DNA of 7,709 nucleotides from an uncultured Pseudodesulfovibrio sp. (lineage in GTDB: Bacteria > Desulfobacterota > Desulfovibrionia > Desulfovibrionales > Desulfovibrionaceae), in assembly GCA_947259235.1 (NCBI GenBank), contig CAMYLL010000110.1:1-7709 (forward strand). The letters run 5' to 3'. This document shows, in pieces, positions 1 to 5,969 of the stretch (within the stretch, counting starts at the first letter, position 1; every line of letters begins with the position of its first letter). The position numbers were made by a program, and so were the translations under genes. The notes beneath the pieces are model-generated. The model saw nothing but the letters and a program-made list of their open reading frames with translations. It had not been told where the DNA came from and searched no databases.

Positions 1-510
1 ATTTCCCACGGGGTGGCCCCCGAGGACGTGGAACCGCTGCTGGACATGGCCGCTGCCTGCGGCCTGTTCAACGAGGACGAACTGATCACCGCCGAGAGCA
101 TGGTCTGGGACTGCGCCTACCAAGGCGACAGCGACACCTGCCGGTTCATCCAGGCAAAAACAACCGATCCGGACGGAGACAATCTGGCCGGGTTCCTCTG
201 CTTCGGAGAGATAGCCCACTGGCCCGAAAGCTTCGAGCTGATCGGCATTTCCGTAACCTCCAGGTTCCAGCGCCAGGGCATAGGATCGGCCATGCTCGCC
301 GAGATGGAGCGCCAGATAGCGGACAGAGGCGGCAGGCGCATACTGCTCGAAACAGAGAGAGGACGCGCCTTTGAAGGAAGCAGGCTGTTCTACGAGGCCA
401 ATGGCTACGACGTGGAAGACCGGTTTCTCAAACAATTCATCCCCAAGGAAGGGTCTGTGGTCTATCGCAAGGACTTCGAGTTCGGCGACGAGAACAGCGA
501 CCCCCAATAA
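1..510 (+). CDS. GNAT-family N-acetyltransferase, 5' end outside window
   Basis: This is a predicted acetyl-CoA-dependent N-acetyltransferase of the GNAT superfamily, and its substrate cannot be read from sequence. The acetyl-CoA-binding motif A is visible as QRQGIGSA at about 268-291, preceded by the strand ending ELIGISVTS. The C-terminal motif GSRLFYEANGYDVEDR follows from about 376, with the FYxxxGY signature typical of GNAT helix 4 and strand 6. The frame is open from base 1 (Ile-Ser-His-Gly before a GTG at 13). That GTG has no Shine-Dalgarno before it, and the segment APEDVEPLL normally follows a first beta strand, so the true start is probably upstream. The stop is TAA at 508-510. The next gene starts 21 bases later, which suggests an operon. 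The family call is firm. Acceptors could be a protein N-terminus or lysine, or a small molecule. Confidence 0.85.
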   Translation: MSHGVAPEDVEPLLDMAAACGLFNEDELITAESMVWDCAYQGDSDTCRFIQAKTTDPDGDNLAGFLCFGEIAHWPESFELIGISVTSRFQRQGIGSAMLAEMERQIADRGGRRILLETERGRAFEGSRLFYEANGYDVEDRFLKQFIPKEGSVVYRKDFEFGDENSDPQ

Positions 511-531
511 GACACAGGGAGAGACAGCAAC

Positions 532-804
532 GTGTCAGCAGATATTTACGACGACACCATCTACGGACAGATACTGCCCTTCGAGAGCGAGGACGACGAA
601 GAGTCGGGCCTCATGATCCTGGTGGACGGCGAGGAGGAATTCCTTGTCGAGCCCGACAAGAACGGCATCAAGCTCATGGACCACATGGACAAGTGGGTCA
701 CGGCCCAGGTCACAGTCACCGAAGAGAGCGACGAGATGCACATCCGGGTGAGGGACTTCACCCTCGACGACGACTGGAGCTACGGGGATGACGACAACTG
801 GTGA
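532..804 (+). CDS. Small, extremely acidic hypothetical protein (90 aa)
   Basis: I do not recognise this gene. The GTG start at 532 has a Shine-Dalgarno AGGGAG at 516-521, ten bases upstream, and the stop is TGA at 802-804. The protein has 17 Asp and 11 Glu against 3 Lys and 2 Arg, so it should carry a net charge near -23. It has no signal peptide, membrane segment or cysteine. The middle alternates hydrophobic and polar residues (for example LMILVDGEEEFLVEP, then WVTAQVTVTEE and MHIRVRDFTL). This looks like a small all-beta fold, possibly OB-like, but that is inference only. Acidic tracts DDDWSYGDDD sit at the extreme C-terminus. It lies 21 bases after the acetyltransferase and 81 bases before the SET-domain gene. 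Codon use and reading-frame quality match its neighbours, so it is probably a real gene. Confidence 0.8.
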   Translation: MSADIYDDTIYGQILPFESEDDEESGLMILVDGEEEFLVEPDKNGIKLMDHMDKWVTAQVTVTEESDEMHIRVRDFTLDDDWSYGDDDNW

Positions 805-885
805 CGCCTTTCCTCTGACACTGGACACCATAACCCGGCACAGGCCAGCCGCCCGCGACCGCAGCAATGAAATGAGAGAAACACT

Positions 886-1539
886 GTGATCCATCCGAAC
901 ACCGAAGTACGTTTCGTCAACGCAAACATCGGATACGGCGTGTTCGCCACTGCGGACATCCCGCGAGGAACCATCGTCTACGTCAAGGACCGCCTTGAGA
1001 TCGAGCTGTCCGAACAGGAATTCAGCGCTCTGGACGAATGTCACAAGGCCATCGCCGGCAAATACTCCTACACGGACGAAAACGGCATCCGCATCCTGAG
1101 CTGGGACCACGCCAAGTACGTCAACCATCGGTGCGACTGCAACACCATCAGCACCGGCTACGGGTTCGAGATCGCCATTCGCAACATCTGGAAGGGCGAG
1201 GAGGTATCCGACGAATACGGGCTGTTCAACATCGAGGACGAAGTCCCCCTGGCCTGCAACTGCCCCAACTGCCGCAAGGCGCTGCGCCCGGACGACATCG
1301 AACGCTACCACGAGGCCTGGGACATGCAGATCCTCTCGGCCCTGGAAAAGGTCACGGACGTGCACCAGCCGCTGATGGAGTACATGGACGCCCTGTCGCG
1401 GCAGCGGCTGCGGGCCTACCTCTGCGGCGAAGCACCCTACACCTCGGTGCTGACCCTCAAATGCAAGCGGAACGCGACACACGACGCTCACGCCTGCGCG
1501 GAGATGGAAGCGCCCGTCTCCATGCACCTGGGCGGCTAG
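886..1539 (+). CDS. SET-domain protein, predicted protein lysine methyltransferase
   Basis: This 217-residue protein carries a compact SET domain, which transfers methyl from S-adenosylmethionine to protein lysines. The N-terminal SET motif GYGVFATADIPRG is at residues 16-28. The NHxCxxN element is N80-H81-R82-C83-D84-C85-N86, where most SET proteins have NHSCxPN. The GEE...EYG element at 104-112 contains the expected catalytic tyrosine Y111. A Cys cluster C124-N-C126-P-N-C129 follows and resembles a post-SET zinc site, perhaps completed by C83 or C85. Residues about 135-217 form a mostly helical tail with further cysteines that I do not recognise. The GTG start at 886 has only a weak purine-rich site (GAGAGAA, 874-880), and the stop is TAG at 1537-1539. 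The SET call is strong. The substrate is unknown and could be a ribosomal or DNA-binding protein. Confidence 0.88.
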   Translation: MIHPNTEVRFVNANIGYGVFATADIPRGTIVYVKDRLEIELSEQEFSALDECHKAIAGKYSYTDENGIRILSWDHAKYVNHRCDCNTISTGYGFEIAIRNIWKGEEVSDEYGLFNIEDEVPLACNCPNCRKALRPDDIERYHEAWDMQILSALEKVTDVHQPLMEYMDALSRQRLRAYLCGEAPYTSVLTLKCKRNATHDAHACAEMEAPVSMHLGG

Positions 1540-1556
1540 AGCCCACAACGGTTTTC

Positions 1557-1583
1557 AGGCGGCGGGACCCTCTCCCGCCGCCT
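1557..1583 (+). terminator. GC-rich stem-loop after the SET gene, no U-tract
   Basis: GGCGGCGGG (1558-1566) pairs perfectly with CCCGCCGCC (1574-1582), and A1557/T1583 extends the stem to 10 bp with a 7-base loop. It begins 18 bases after the SET stop codon. The tail is C/T-rich (CTCCCG) rather than a T-run, so it is not a classical intrinsic terminator. It may stabilise the mRNA 3' end or act as a weak terminator. Confidence 0.45.
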
Positions 1584-1632
1584 CTCCCGCCAACGCCGCA
1601 GAGCAAACGGCCCGGGCAAGAGGATTGCAGCC

Positions 1633-2697
1633 ATGGGATTCATCCGCCTCCTTCTCGCCATCGCGGTGCTCAACTCGCACTTCACCGTGGTCCCACTGCC
1701 CCTGGTCCACGGGCACGAGGCGGTCCTCGGCTTTTTCGCCATCTCCGGCTTCTACATGGCCCTGATCCTCGACACCCGCTACGAATCCTCCAGACACTTC
1801 TACCTGAGCCGCTTCCTGACCCTCTACCCGGTCTACGTCTTTGCCCTGGCCCTGAGCGTCGCGCTGGTGGTCTCCTTCGACATTCATCCCATGACCTCCC
1901 GGGCCGAGCTGTCGATGCTCCTCTCGGACCCCGTCTCCTTCCTGGTCATGGCCTGGACCTCGCTGTGCATTTTTGGGCAGGAGTTGCTCTTCTGCCTCTC
2001 CCCCGCGTCCGGCGGCGGCCTGCATTTCGCCGTGGACGCCCGCGACTCCATCTGGCGTCAGGCGCCGCTCATCCAGGGGTGGTCGCTCTCCCTTGAGATC
2101 ATGTTCTACGCCCTGGCCCCGCTGCTGGTCCGCCTGCGCAGCCGGACCCTCATCGGACTGGCCTGCGCCAGCCTGGCCCTCAAGCTGGCCGCCCCCCTGA
2201 CCGGAGCCGAAAACGCGGTCTTTTTCAAGCGGTTCTTCCCCACGGAATTCTGGCTCTTTGCCGGAGGCATCCTGGCCTACCGCTTCCACAAGCTGCTGGC
2301 CGCCGCGCCACGGGCCGTGGACCATGCGACCTTCGCCGCACTGACGGCCACCGTCCTGCTTGCAGGGCTCACGCCGGAACCGGCCAAACCCTACCTCATG
2401 CCCTGCGTCACCCTGGCCGCCATGCCCTTCGTGTTTCGCGGGTTCAGGCACTCCACCGCCGACCGCTTCGTGGGCAAGCTCAGCTACCCTTTCTACCTCA
2501 CCCATTTCAGCGTCATCGCCTTCTTCGAGACCTGCGTGGACTCGCCCGAGGGGTGGGACATCCTCCTCGTCTCCCTGGCCGCCGCCCTGGCCGTCCACGC
2601 CCTCTTCGAACCCGGCACCGAAATGCTCAAGCGCCGTCTGCGCGCCCGCCGCACCACCCTCGCCGCCGACCCGCTCGTCCTGCGCGCTCGGGCATAA
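1633..2697 (+). CDS. Acyltransferase-3 family membrane acyltransferase (OafA-like)
   Basis: This 354-residue integral membrane protein belongs to the acyltransferase-3 family, whose members transfer acetyl or other acyl groups to sugars of O-antigen, exopolysaccharide, peptidoglycan or lipids at the inner membrane. The N-terminus has the family's R-X10-H signature (R5 and H16, where His is the proposed catalytic residue). FFAISGFYMAL follows at residues 34-44 and the SRFLTLYPVY motif at 59-68. The conserved late motif KLSYPFYLTH is at 282-291. About ten hydrophobic segments are spread along the chain, and the length is normal for a protein without an SGNH domain. The ATG at 1633 has AAGAGGA (1618-1624) eight bases upstream. 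The C-terminus ends in an Arg-rich cytosolic tail. No glycan-synthesis genes flank it here, so the acceptor cannot be named. Confidence 0.87.
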   Translation: MGFIRLLLAIAVLNSHFTVVPLPLVHGHEAVLGFFAISGFYMALILDTRYESSRHFYLSRFLTLYPVYVFALALSVALVVSFDIHPMTSRAELSMLLSDPVSFLVMAWTSLCIFGQELLFCLSPASGGGLHFAVDARDSIWRQAPLIQGWSLSLEIMFYALAPLLVRLRSRTLIGLACASLALKLAAPLTGAENAVFFKRFFPTEFWLFAGGILAYRFHKLLAAAPRAVDHATFAALTATVLLAGLTPEPAKPYLMPCVTLAAMPFVFRGFRHSTADRFVGKLSYPFYLTHFSVIAFFETCVDSPEGWDILLVSLAAALAVHALFEPGTEMLKRRLRARRTTLAADPLVLRARA

Positions 2698-2709
2698 CTC
2701 CCTGCTGAA

Positions 2710-2740
2710 GCCTTCCTCCGGGAAGGCCCGGAACCCTTCC
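2710..2740 (+). terminator. Overlapping alternative hairpins after the acyltransferase
   Basis: GCCTTCC (2710-2716) pairs with GGAAGGC (2721-2727) across a TCCG loop closed by C-G, which is a stable UNCG-class tetraloop. A second hairpin uses the same central bases: GGGAAGG (2720-2726) pairs with CCCTTCC (2734-2740) across a 7-base loop. The two cannot form together. The first stem begins 12 bases after the acyltransferase stop. There is no clear T-run after either stem, so the terminator role is only likely, not shown. Confidence 0.4.
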
Positions 2741-2758
2741 TTGCTCGCTGTCGAGGAA
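2737..2758. other. Third imperfect hairpin in the intergenic region
   Basis: TTCCTTG (2737-2743) can pair with CGAGGAA (2752-2758), with one G-T wobble and an 8-base loop. Flanking CCCGG (2727-2731) and CCGGG (2773-2777) could close an outer stem. An almost palindromic CGGGATTCCCG lies just beyond. The whole stretch 2700-2785 is therefore rich in self-complementary sequence, which is typical of a dispersed intergenic repeat, but no second copy is present in the window. Confidence 0.3.
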
Positions 2759-2856
2759 AAAGGTATGGAGGGCCGGGATTCCCGCGCCTGACTACTCTGC
2801 ACACGCAGCCGTCGTGACGCGAGCAAGCAAACCTTTACCGCAACGGAGTGTATTTG

Positions 2857-3753
2857 ATGCCTGGAGCAGCCGCGAAACGGCTCGGCAAAGGCCCATCCTT
2901 CCGATTGGATTTTTCCTACACCATCTGGTGGAACCTGTTGCTCATCACCGTCGGCTCCCTGCTGGTGGCGGTGGGCATCAAGAGCCTCGCCGTGCCGCAC
3001 GAGTTCATTCCCGGCGGCATGTTCGGCCTGGCCACCCTCATCTATTACGCCACGGAGCTGTCCTCCCCCGGCTGGATCTATCTCGTCCTGAACGTCCCGC
3101 TCTTCGTCCTGGCCTGGTTCAAGGTCAGCCGGCGGTTCTTCTGGTACAGCGCATACGCCACGGCGGCCACCACCCTCCTCTACGAGCTGGTGACCATCAC
3201 CATCCACGTGGAAAGCCAGCTCTACGCCAGCGTGGCCTGCGGCGTGGTCACCGGGTTCGGCGCGGGCATCGTCCTGCGTTCCCTGGGGTCCAACGGCGGC
3301 CTCGACGTCATCGCGGTCTTCCTCTACCAGCGCTACAACATCGGCATCGGCAAGGTGTATCTCATCTTCAACGCCGCGCTCTTCAGCCTGAGCTTCTTCC
3401 GCCTGCCCGTGGATCTGATCATCGCCTCGCTGATCCTGGTCTTCATCACCTCCATGGTGGTGGACAACACCCTGTCCATGTTCAACCAGAGGAAGGTCGT
3501 CTTCATCATCTCGAACATGGCCGACGCCATCAGTCACGACATCCTCCACGCCCTGCGCCAGAGCGCCACCTTCCTCAAAGGATTCGGCGCATACTCGCGA
3601 CAGGAGAAGAACGTCCTCATGACAGTGGTCAACAACGTCCAGCTCAAGAAGCTCGAAGAGATCACCTTCAGCCACGACGAGAACGCCCTGTTCATCGTGG
3701 AAAACACCTTCTCTGTCCTCGGCTCCAGCTTCTCGCGACGCAAGCTGTACTAA
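2857..3753 (+). CDS. YitT family membrane protein with DUF2179 domain
   Basis: This 298-residue protein has the YitT (UPF0750) layout: about five N-terminal membrane segments (residues ~22-200) followed by a soluble DUF2179 domain (~213-298). The recognisable family stretches are the first helix ending in VGIKSLAVPHEFIPGG, a glycine-rich GGMFGLATLIYY, and FGAGIVLRSLGSNGGLDV. The C-terminal domain shows the usual LRQSATFLKGFGAYSRQEK motif and the ending FSVLGSSFSRR. The family's molecular function is not established, and transport or ligand sensing has been suggested. I chose the ATG at 2857 because GGAG (2845-2848) sits eight bases before it, while an in-frame GTG at 2848 overlaps that ribosome site. 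The gene is followed by a strong terminator, so it closes its transcript. The 159-base gap before it leaves open whether it has its own promoter. Confidence 0.88.
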   Translation: MPGAAAKRLGKGPSFRLDFSYTIWWNLLLITVGSLLVAVGIKSLAVPHEFIPGGMFGLATLIYYATELSSPGWIYLVLNVPLFVLAWFKVSRRFFWYSAYATAATTLLYELVTITIHVESQLYASVACGVVTGFGAGIVLRSLGSNGGLDVIAVFLYQRYNIGIGKVYLIFNAALFSLSFFRLPVDLIIASLILVFITSMVVDNTLSMFNQRKVVFIISNMADAISHDILHALRQSATFLKGFGAYSRQEKNVLMTVVNNVQLKKLEEITFSHDENALFIVENTFSVLGSSFSRRKLY

Positions 3754-3785
3754 TCCAGACGCCACACAGGCAACCAAGCGCACTC

Positions 3786-3822
3786 AGAAACGGCATCGGC
3801 AACGGTGCCGTTTCTTCATTTG
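3786..3822 (+). terminator. Rho-independent terminator after the YitT gene
   Basis: AGAAACGGCA (3786-3795) pairs perfectly with TGCCGTTTCT (3806-3815). The stem continues through a T-G wobble and two more pairs to a GCAA loop (3799-3802), a GNRA tetraloop, giving 13 bp in all. A T-rich tail (TTCTTCATTT) overlaps and follows the 3' arm. It starts 33 bases after the YitT stop and separates that block from the glycogen operon. Confidence 0.85.
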
Positions 3823-3902
3823 GTCTGCCGGGTCAGGAGAATCTCCCAGCCCTCCGAATCCTCCTTCGACAAAAATAATACCATGACGCGACCAGTTTTT
3901 CC

Positions 3903-3931
3903 TTGCTACTCGTGCCCTTTTCTTATCTAAA
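3903..3931 (+). promoter_or_regulatory. Candidate sigma70-type promoter of the glycogen operon
   Basis: TTGCTA (3903-3908) resembles a -35 box and TCTAAA (3926-3931) a -10 box (4 of 6 matches), with a 17-base spacer. They lie in the most AT-rich part of the gap between the YitT terminator and the debranching-enzyme start, which is where a promoter must lie if the operon is transcribed separately. The match is moderate and there is no direct proof. Confidence 0.35.
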
Positions 3932-3971
3932 TCAAAGATAGGGAAACCATGCGCTTTGGCGCGCCCTATGG
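3924..3971. promoter_or_regulatory. Dyad symmetries in the glycogen operon leader
   Basis: Several inverted repeats are nested here. TATCT (3924-3928) faces AGATA (3936-3940) with a 7-base spacer. ATAGGG (3938-3943) faces CCCTAT (3964-3969). CCAT (3947-3950) faces ATGG (3968-3971). GCGC (3951-3954) faces GCGC (3959-3962) inside the larger one. The first overlaps the proposed -10 box and could be an operator. The others could fold as a bulged hairpin in the 5' leader RNA. The arms are short, so the call is tentative. Confidence 0.3.
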
Positions 3972-4008
3972 AATGTGAACACACTCTGACCATCAATCGG
4001 CGGGTATC

Positions 4009-5964
4009 ATGAAACTCATCTCAAGAGACGAATGCGTCAACACCGAAACCGCCACCCGCAAGGAGTGGCTGGATACCAACGGCATCGGCGGCTACGCCTC
4101 AAGCACGATCATAAACTGCCACACCCGCAAGTACCACGGCTTGCTTGTGGCGTCCCTGGCCCAGCCGCGAGGGCGTTTCGTCCTGCTCTCCAAAGTCGAG
4201 TCTTCGCTGCTTGAAAACGGCAAGGAATTTCTGCTCTCCACCAACAAGTACCCCGGGGTCTACAGCCCCACGGGGCACCAGTTCGTGGAGTCGTTCGAGC
4301 AGGGGCTGTATCCGGCCATCACCTATCGCATCGGCGACGTGGTGGTCAGAAAGACCATGATGATGGTCCACGGCGAAAACACCGTGCTCCTGTGCTACGA
4401 GATGCTTGAGGGCAAGGTCAGCCCGACCATCCGCATCAGGCCCCTGCTGGCCTACCGCGACATCCACACCTTGACCCACGAGAACATGTTCCTGCGCCCG
4501 AAGACATTTCCCGAGAAGAACGGCTGCGTCATCGAGCCTTACGAAGGCATGCCGCCGCTGCACATGGGTACCAACAGGGCGTCCGAGTTCTTCCCCGGGC
4601 CGAGATGGACGCGCAACGTCGAATACCTGATCGAGCGCAACCGGGGCTTCGACTATCAGGAAGACCTCTTCTGTCCCGGCACGTTCGAGGCGCAGCTCAG
4701 CAAGGGAAAACCCGTTGTTTTCGCGGCCTCCGTGGCGCCCCTGGGCAACCTGGAACACAAGCGCAAGGCGGAGACGGCGCGCCGCGAGAAGCTTTTTGAG
4801 CTCAGCCGCGACCGGGCCAAGAGCGTACATTGGGCCAAATATTTCGCTGACCAGTTTCTCATCCGCAACGTATCGGGCTTCGCTTCGGTCATCGCGGGCT
4901 ACCACTGGTTCGGCGAATGGGGGCGCGACACCATGATCGCCCTGCCCGGGCTGACTTTCCACGCCGGGCGGGCCGCCTTTGGCGAGGAAGTGCTGGCCGC
5001 TTACGCCGGTCTTGAACGCGACGGGCTGCTGCCCAACTATCTGGACCAGTCGTCAGAGCATCTGGCCTACAACTCCATCGACGCCTCGCTGTGGTTCTTC
5101 TGGACCACCCAGGAGTACCTCAGGACGGGCGGCAGCCAGCGCTTCGTGATGAAGAAGGTCTATCCAGCCCTGCGAAACATCGTGGCCGCCCACCTCGACG
5201 GCCGGGTTCCCCTGTGCTGCATCGCGCCCGACGGCCTGCTCCACGCGGGCAACGCCGAAACCCAGCTCACATGGATGGACGCCAAGGCCTACGGCAAGCC
5301 GGTCACCCCGCGCAACGGCGCGGCCGTGGAGATCAATGCCCTGTGGTACAACGCCCTGCACTTCTTCCTTGAACTGGCCACGCCGGAAGACGAGGCGCTG
5401 GCCCTGCGCGCCCGTGCGGCCGCCGACCTGCTCAAGGCCAATTTCGTCAAACGGTTCTGGAACGAGGACGACAACTGCCTGTCCGACGTGGTCAACGACG
5501 ACCGGCAGGATCACTGCATCCGCCCGAACCAGATCTTTGCGGTCTCACTGCCCCACAGCCTGCTGGACGTGGCCCGGATGCGCGCCGTGGTCAGCTCGGT
5601 CCAGGCCCACCTGCTGACCCCGTACGGCCTGCGGACCCTGTCGCCCAGGAACCCAGCCTACTCCCCCTTCTACCTGGGAGACGCCAACTCGCGCGACGCC
5701 GCCTATCACCAGGGCATGGTCTGGCCCTGGCTGGTGGGCCACTTCGGCGAGGCGCTGCTGCGCCAGGCAGAGGACAAGGCCGGAGCCAAAGCGTTCCTGC
5801 GCACCTACTTCAAGCCCATCCTGCGCTCGTTCCCCGACAACTTCGGCATCGCCTCCACGCCGGAGATTTACACAGGCAACCCGCCGCACCTCCCCCGGGG
5901 GTGCATCGCTCAGGCATGGAGCATGGGCGAGGCCATACGCCTGAACAAGCTACTGAGGAGCTGA
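4009..5964 (+). CDS. Glycogen debranching enzyme (amylo-alpha-1,6-glucosidase, GH133-like)
   Basis: This 651-residue cytosolic enzyme is predicted to hydrolyse alpha-1,6 branch points of glycogen. It is the bacterial/archaeal-type debranching enzyme, not the isoamylase-like GlgX. The N-terminal domain (~1-270) begins with the typical EWLDTNGIGGYASSTI and NCHTRKYHGLLVA motifs. The C-terminal (alpha/alpha)6-barrel domain (~285-651) has HWFGEWGRDTMIALPGL around G305-R306-D307. It also has TWMD at 421-424, VEINALWYNAL from V440, YHQGMVWPW at 566-574, and a closing RGCIAQAWSMGEAIR. The acidic residues D307, D424 and E441 lie in the family's most conserved blocks and are candidate active-site residues (inference). 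The length is normal and the gene looks intact. The ATG at 4009 has only a weak GGCGGG site (3999-4004). It is the first gene of the glucan operon, and the next ATG follows its stop after two bases. Confidence 0.93.
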   Translation: MKLISRDECVNTETATRKEWLDTNGIGGYASSTIINCHTRKYHGLLVASLAQPRGRFVLLSKVESSLLENGKEFLLSTNKYPGVYSPTGHQFVESFEQGLYPAITYRIGDVVVRKTMMMVHGENTVLLCYEMLEGKVSPTIRIRPLLAYRDIHTLTHENMFLRPKTFPEKNGCVIEPYEGMPPLHMGTNRASEFFPGPRWTRNVEYLIERNRGFDYQEDLFCPGTFEAQLSKGKPVVFAASVAPLGNLEHKRKAETARREKLFELSRDRAKSVHWAKYFADQFLIRNVSGFASVIAGYHWFGEWGRDTMIALPGLTFHAGRAAFGEEVLAAYAGLERDGLLPNYLDQSSEHLAYNSIDASLWFFWTTQEYLRTGGSQRFVMKKVYPALRNIVAAHLDGRVPLCCIAPDGLLHAGNAETQLTWMDAKAYGKPVTPRNGAAVEINALWYNALHFFLELATPEDEALALRARAAADLLKANFVKRFWNEDDNCLSDVVNDDRQDHCIRPNQIFAVSLPHSLLDVARMRAVVSSVQAHLLTPYGLRTLSPRNPAYSPFYLGDANSRDAAYHQGMVWPWLVGHFGEALLRQAEDKAGAKAFLRTYFKPILRSFPDNFGIASTPEIYTGNPPHLPRGCIAQAWSMGEAIRLNKLLRS

Positions 5965-5969
5965 CAATG
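5955..5969 (+). promoter_or_regulatory. Ribosome binding site setting the glycosyltransferase start
   Basis: GAGGAG (5955-5960) lies within the last codons of the debranching-enzyme gene, six bases before ATG 5967. It decides the start and implies that ribosomes finishing the first gene can reinitiate on the second. Confidence 0.8.

Noticed and set aside
13..15. GTG as the start of the acetyltransferase
   Set aside because: There is no ribosome site before it, the frame is open to the window edge, and a first beta strand would be missing.
812..833. Promoter-like CTGACA and CATAAC before the SET gene
   Set aside because: The spacing between the boxes is about 10 bases, too short for a sigma70 promoter.
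535..1548. Long open frame on the - strand opposite the acidic protein and SET genes
   Set aside because: The translation is Val/Asp/Gly-rich with no recognisable motif, while the + strand encodes a clear SET domain.
1038..2096. Open frame on the + strand crossing the SET gene end and acyltransferase start
   Set aside because: The Arg/Pro/His-rich translation is typical of a frame-shifted reading of GC-rich coding DNA and spans two real genes.
2848..2850. GTG as the start of the YitT gene
   Set aside because: It overlaps the GGAG ribosome site, which is correctly spaced for the ATG at 2857.
1555..3783. Very long open frame on the - strand (about 740 codons)
   Set aside because: It runs opposite the acyltransferase and YitT genes and the gap between them. 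Its Gly/Glu/Asp/His-rich low-complexity translation has no domain, as expected for an antisense shadow of GC-rich genes.
3836..3846. Short palindrome GGAGAATCTCC
   Set aside because: The arms are five bases with a single central base, which cannot form a hairpin, and nothing nearby suggests an operator.
2814..3878. Open frame on the + strand overlapping the YitT gene in another frame
   Set aside because: Its composition is Arg/His/Pro-rich without hydrophobic helices, whereas the YitT frame has family motifs throughout. It also runs through the terminator.
5901..5966. N-terminal extension of the glycosyltransferase from GTG 5901
   Set aside because: It would overlap the debranching-enzyme gene by 64 bases and add residues before the conserved MRVLMFGWEFPP opening. 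ATG 5967 has a strong ribosome site.
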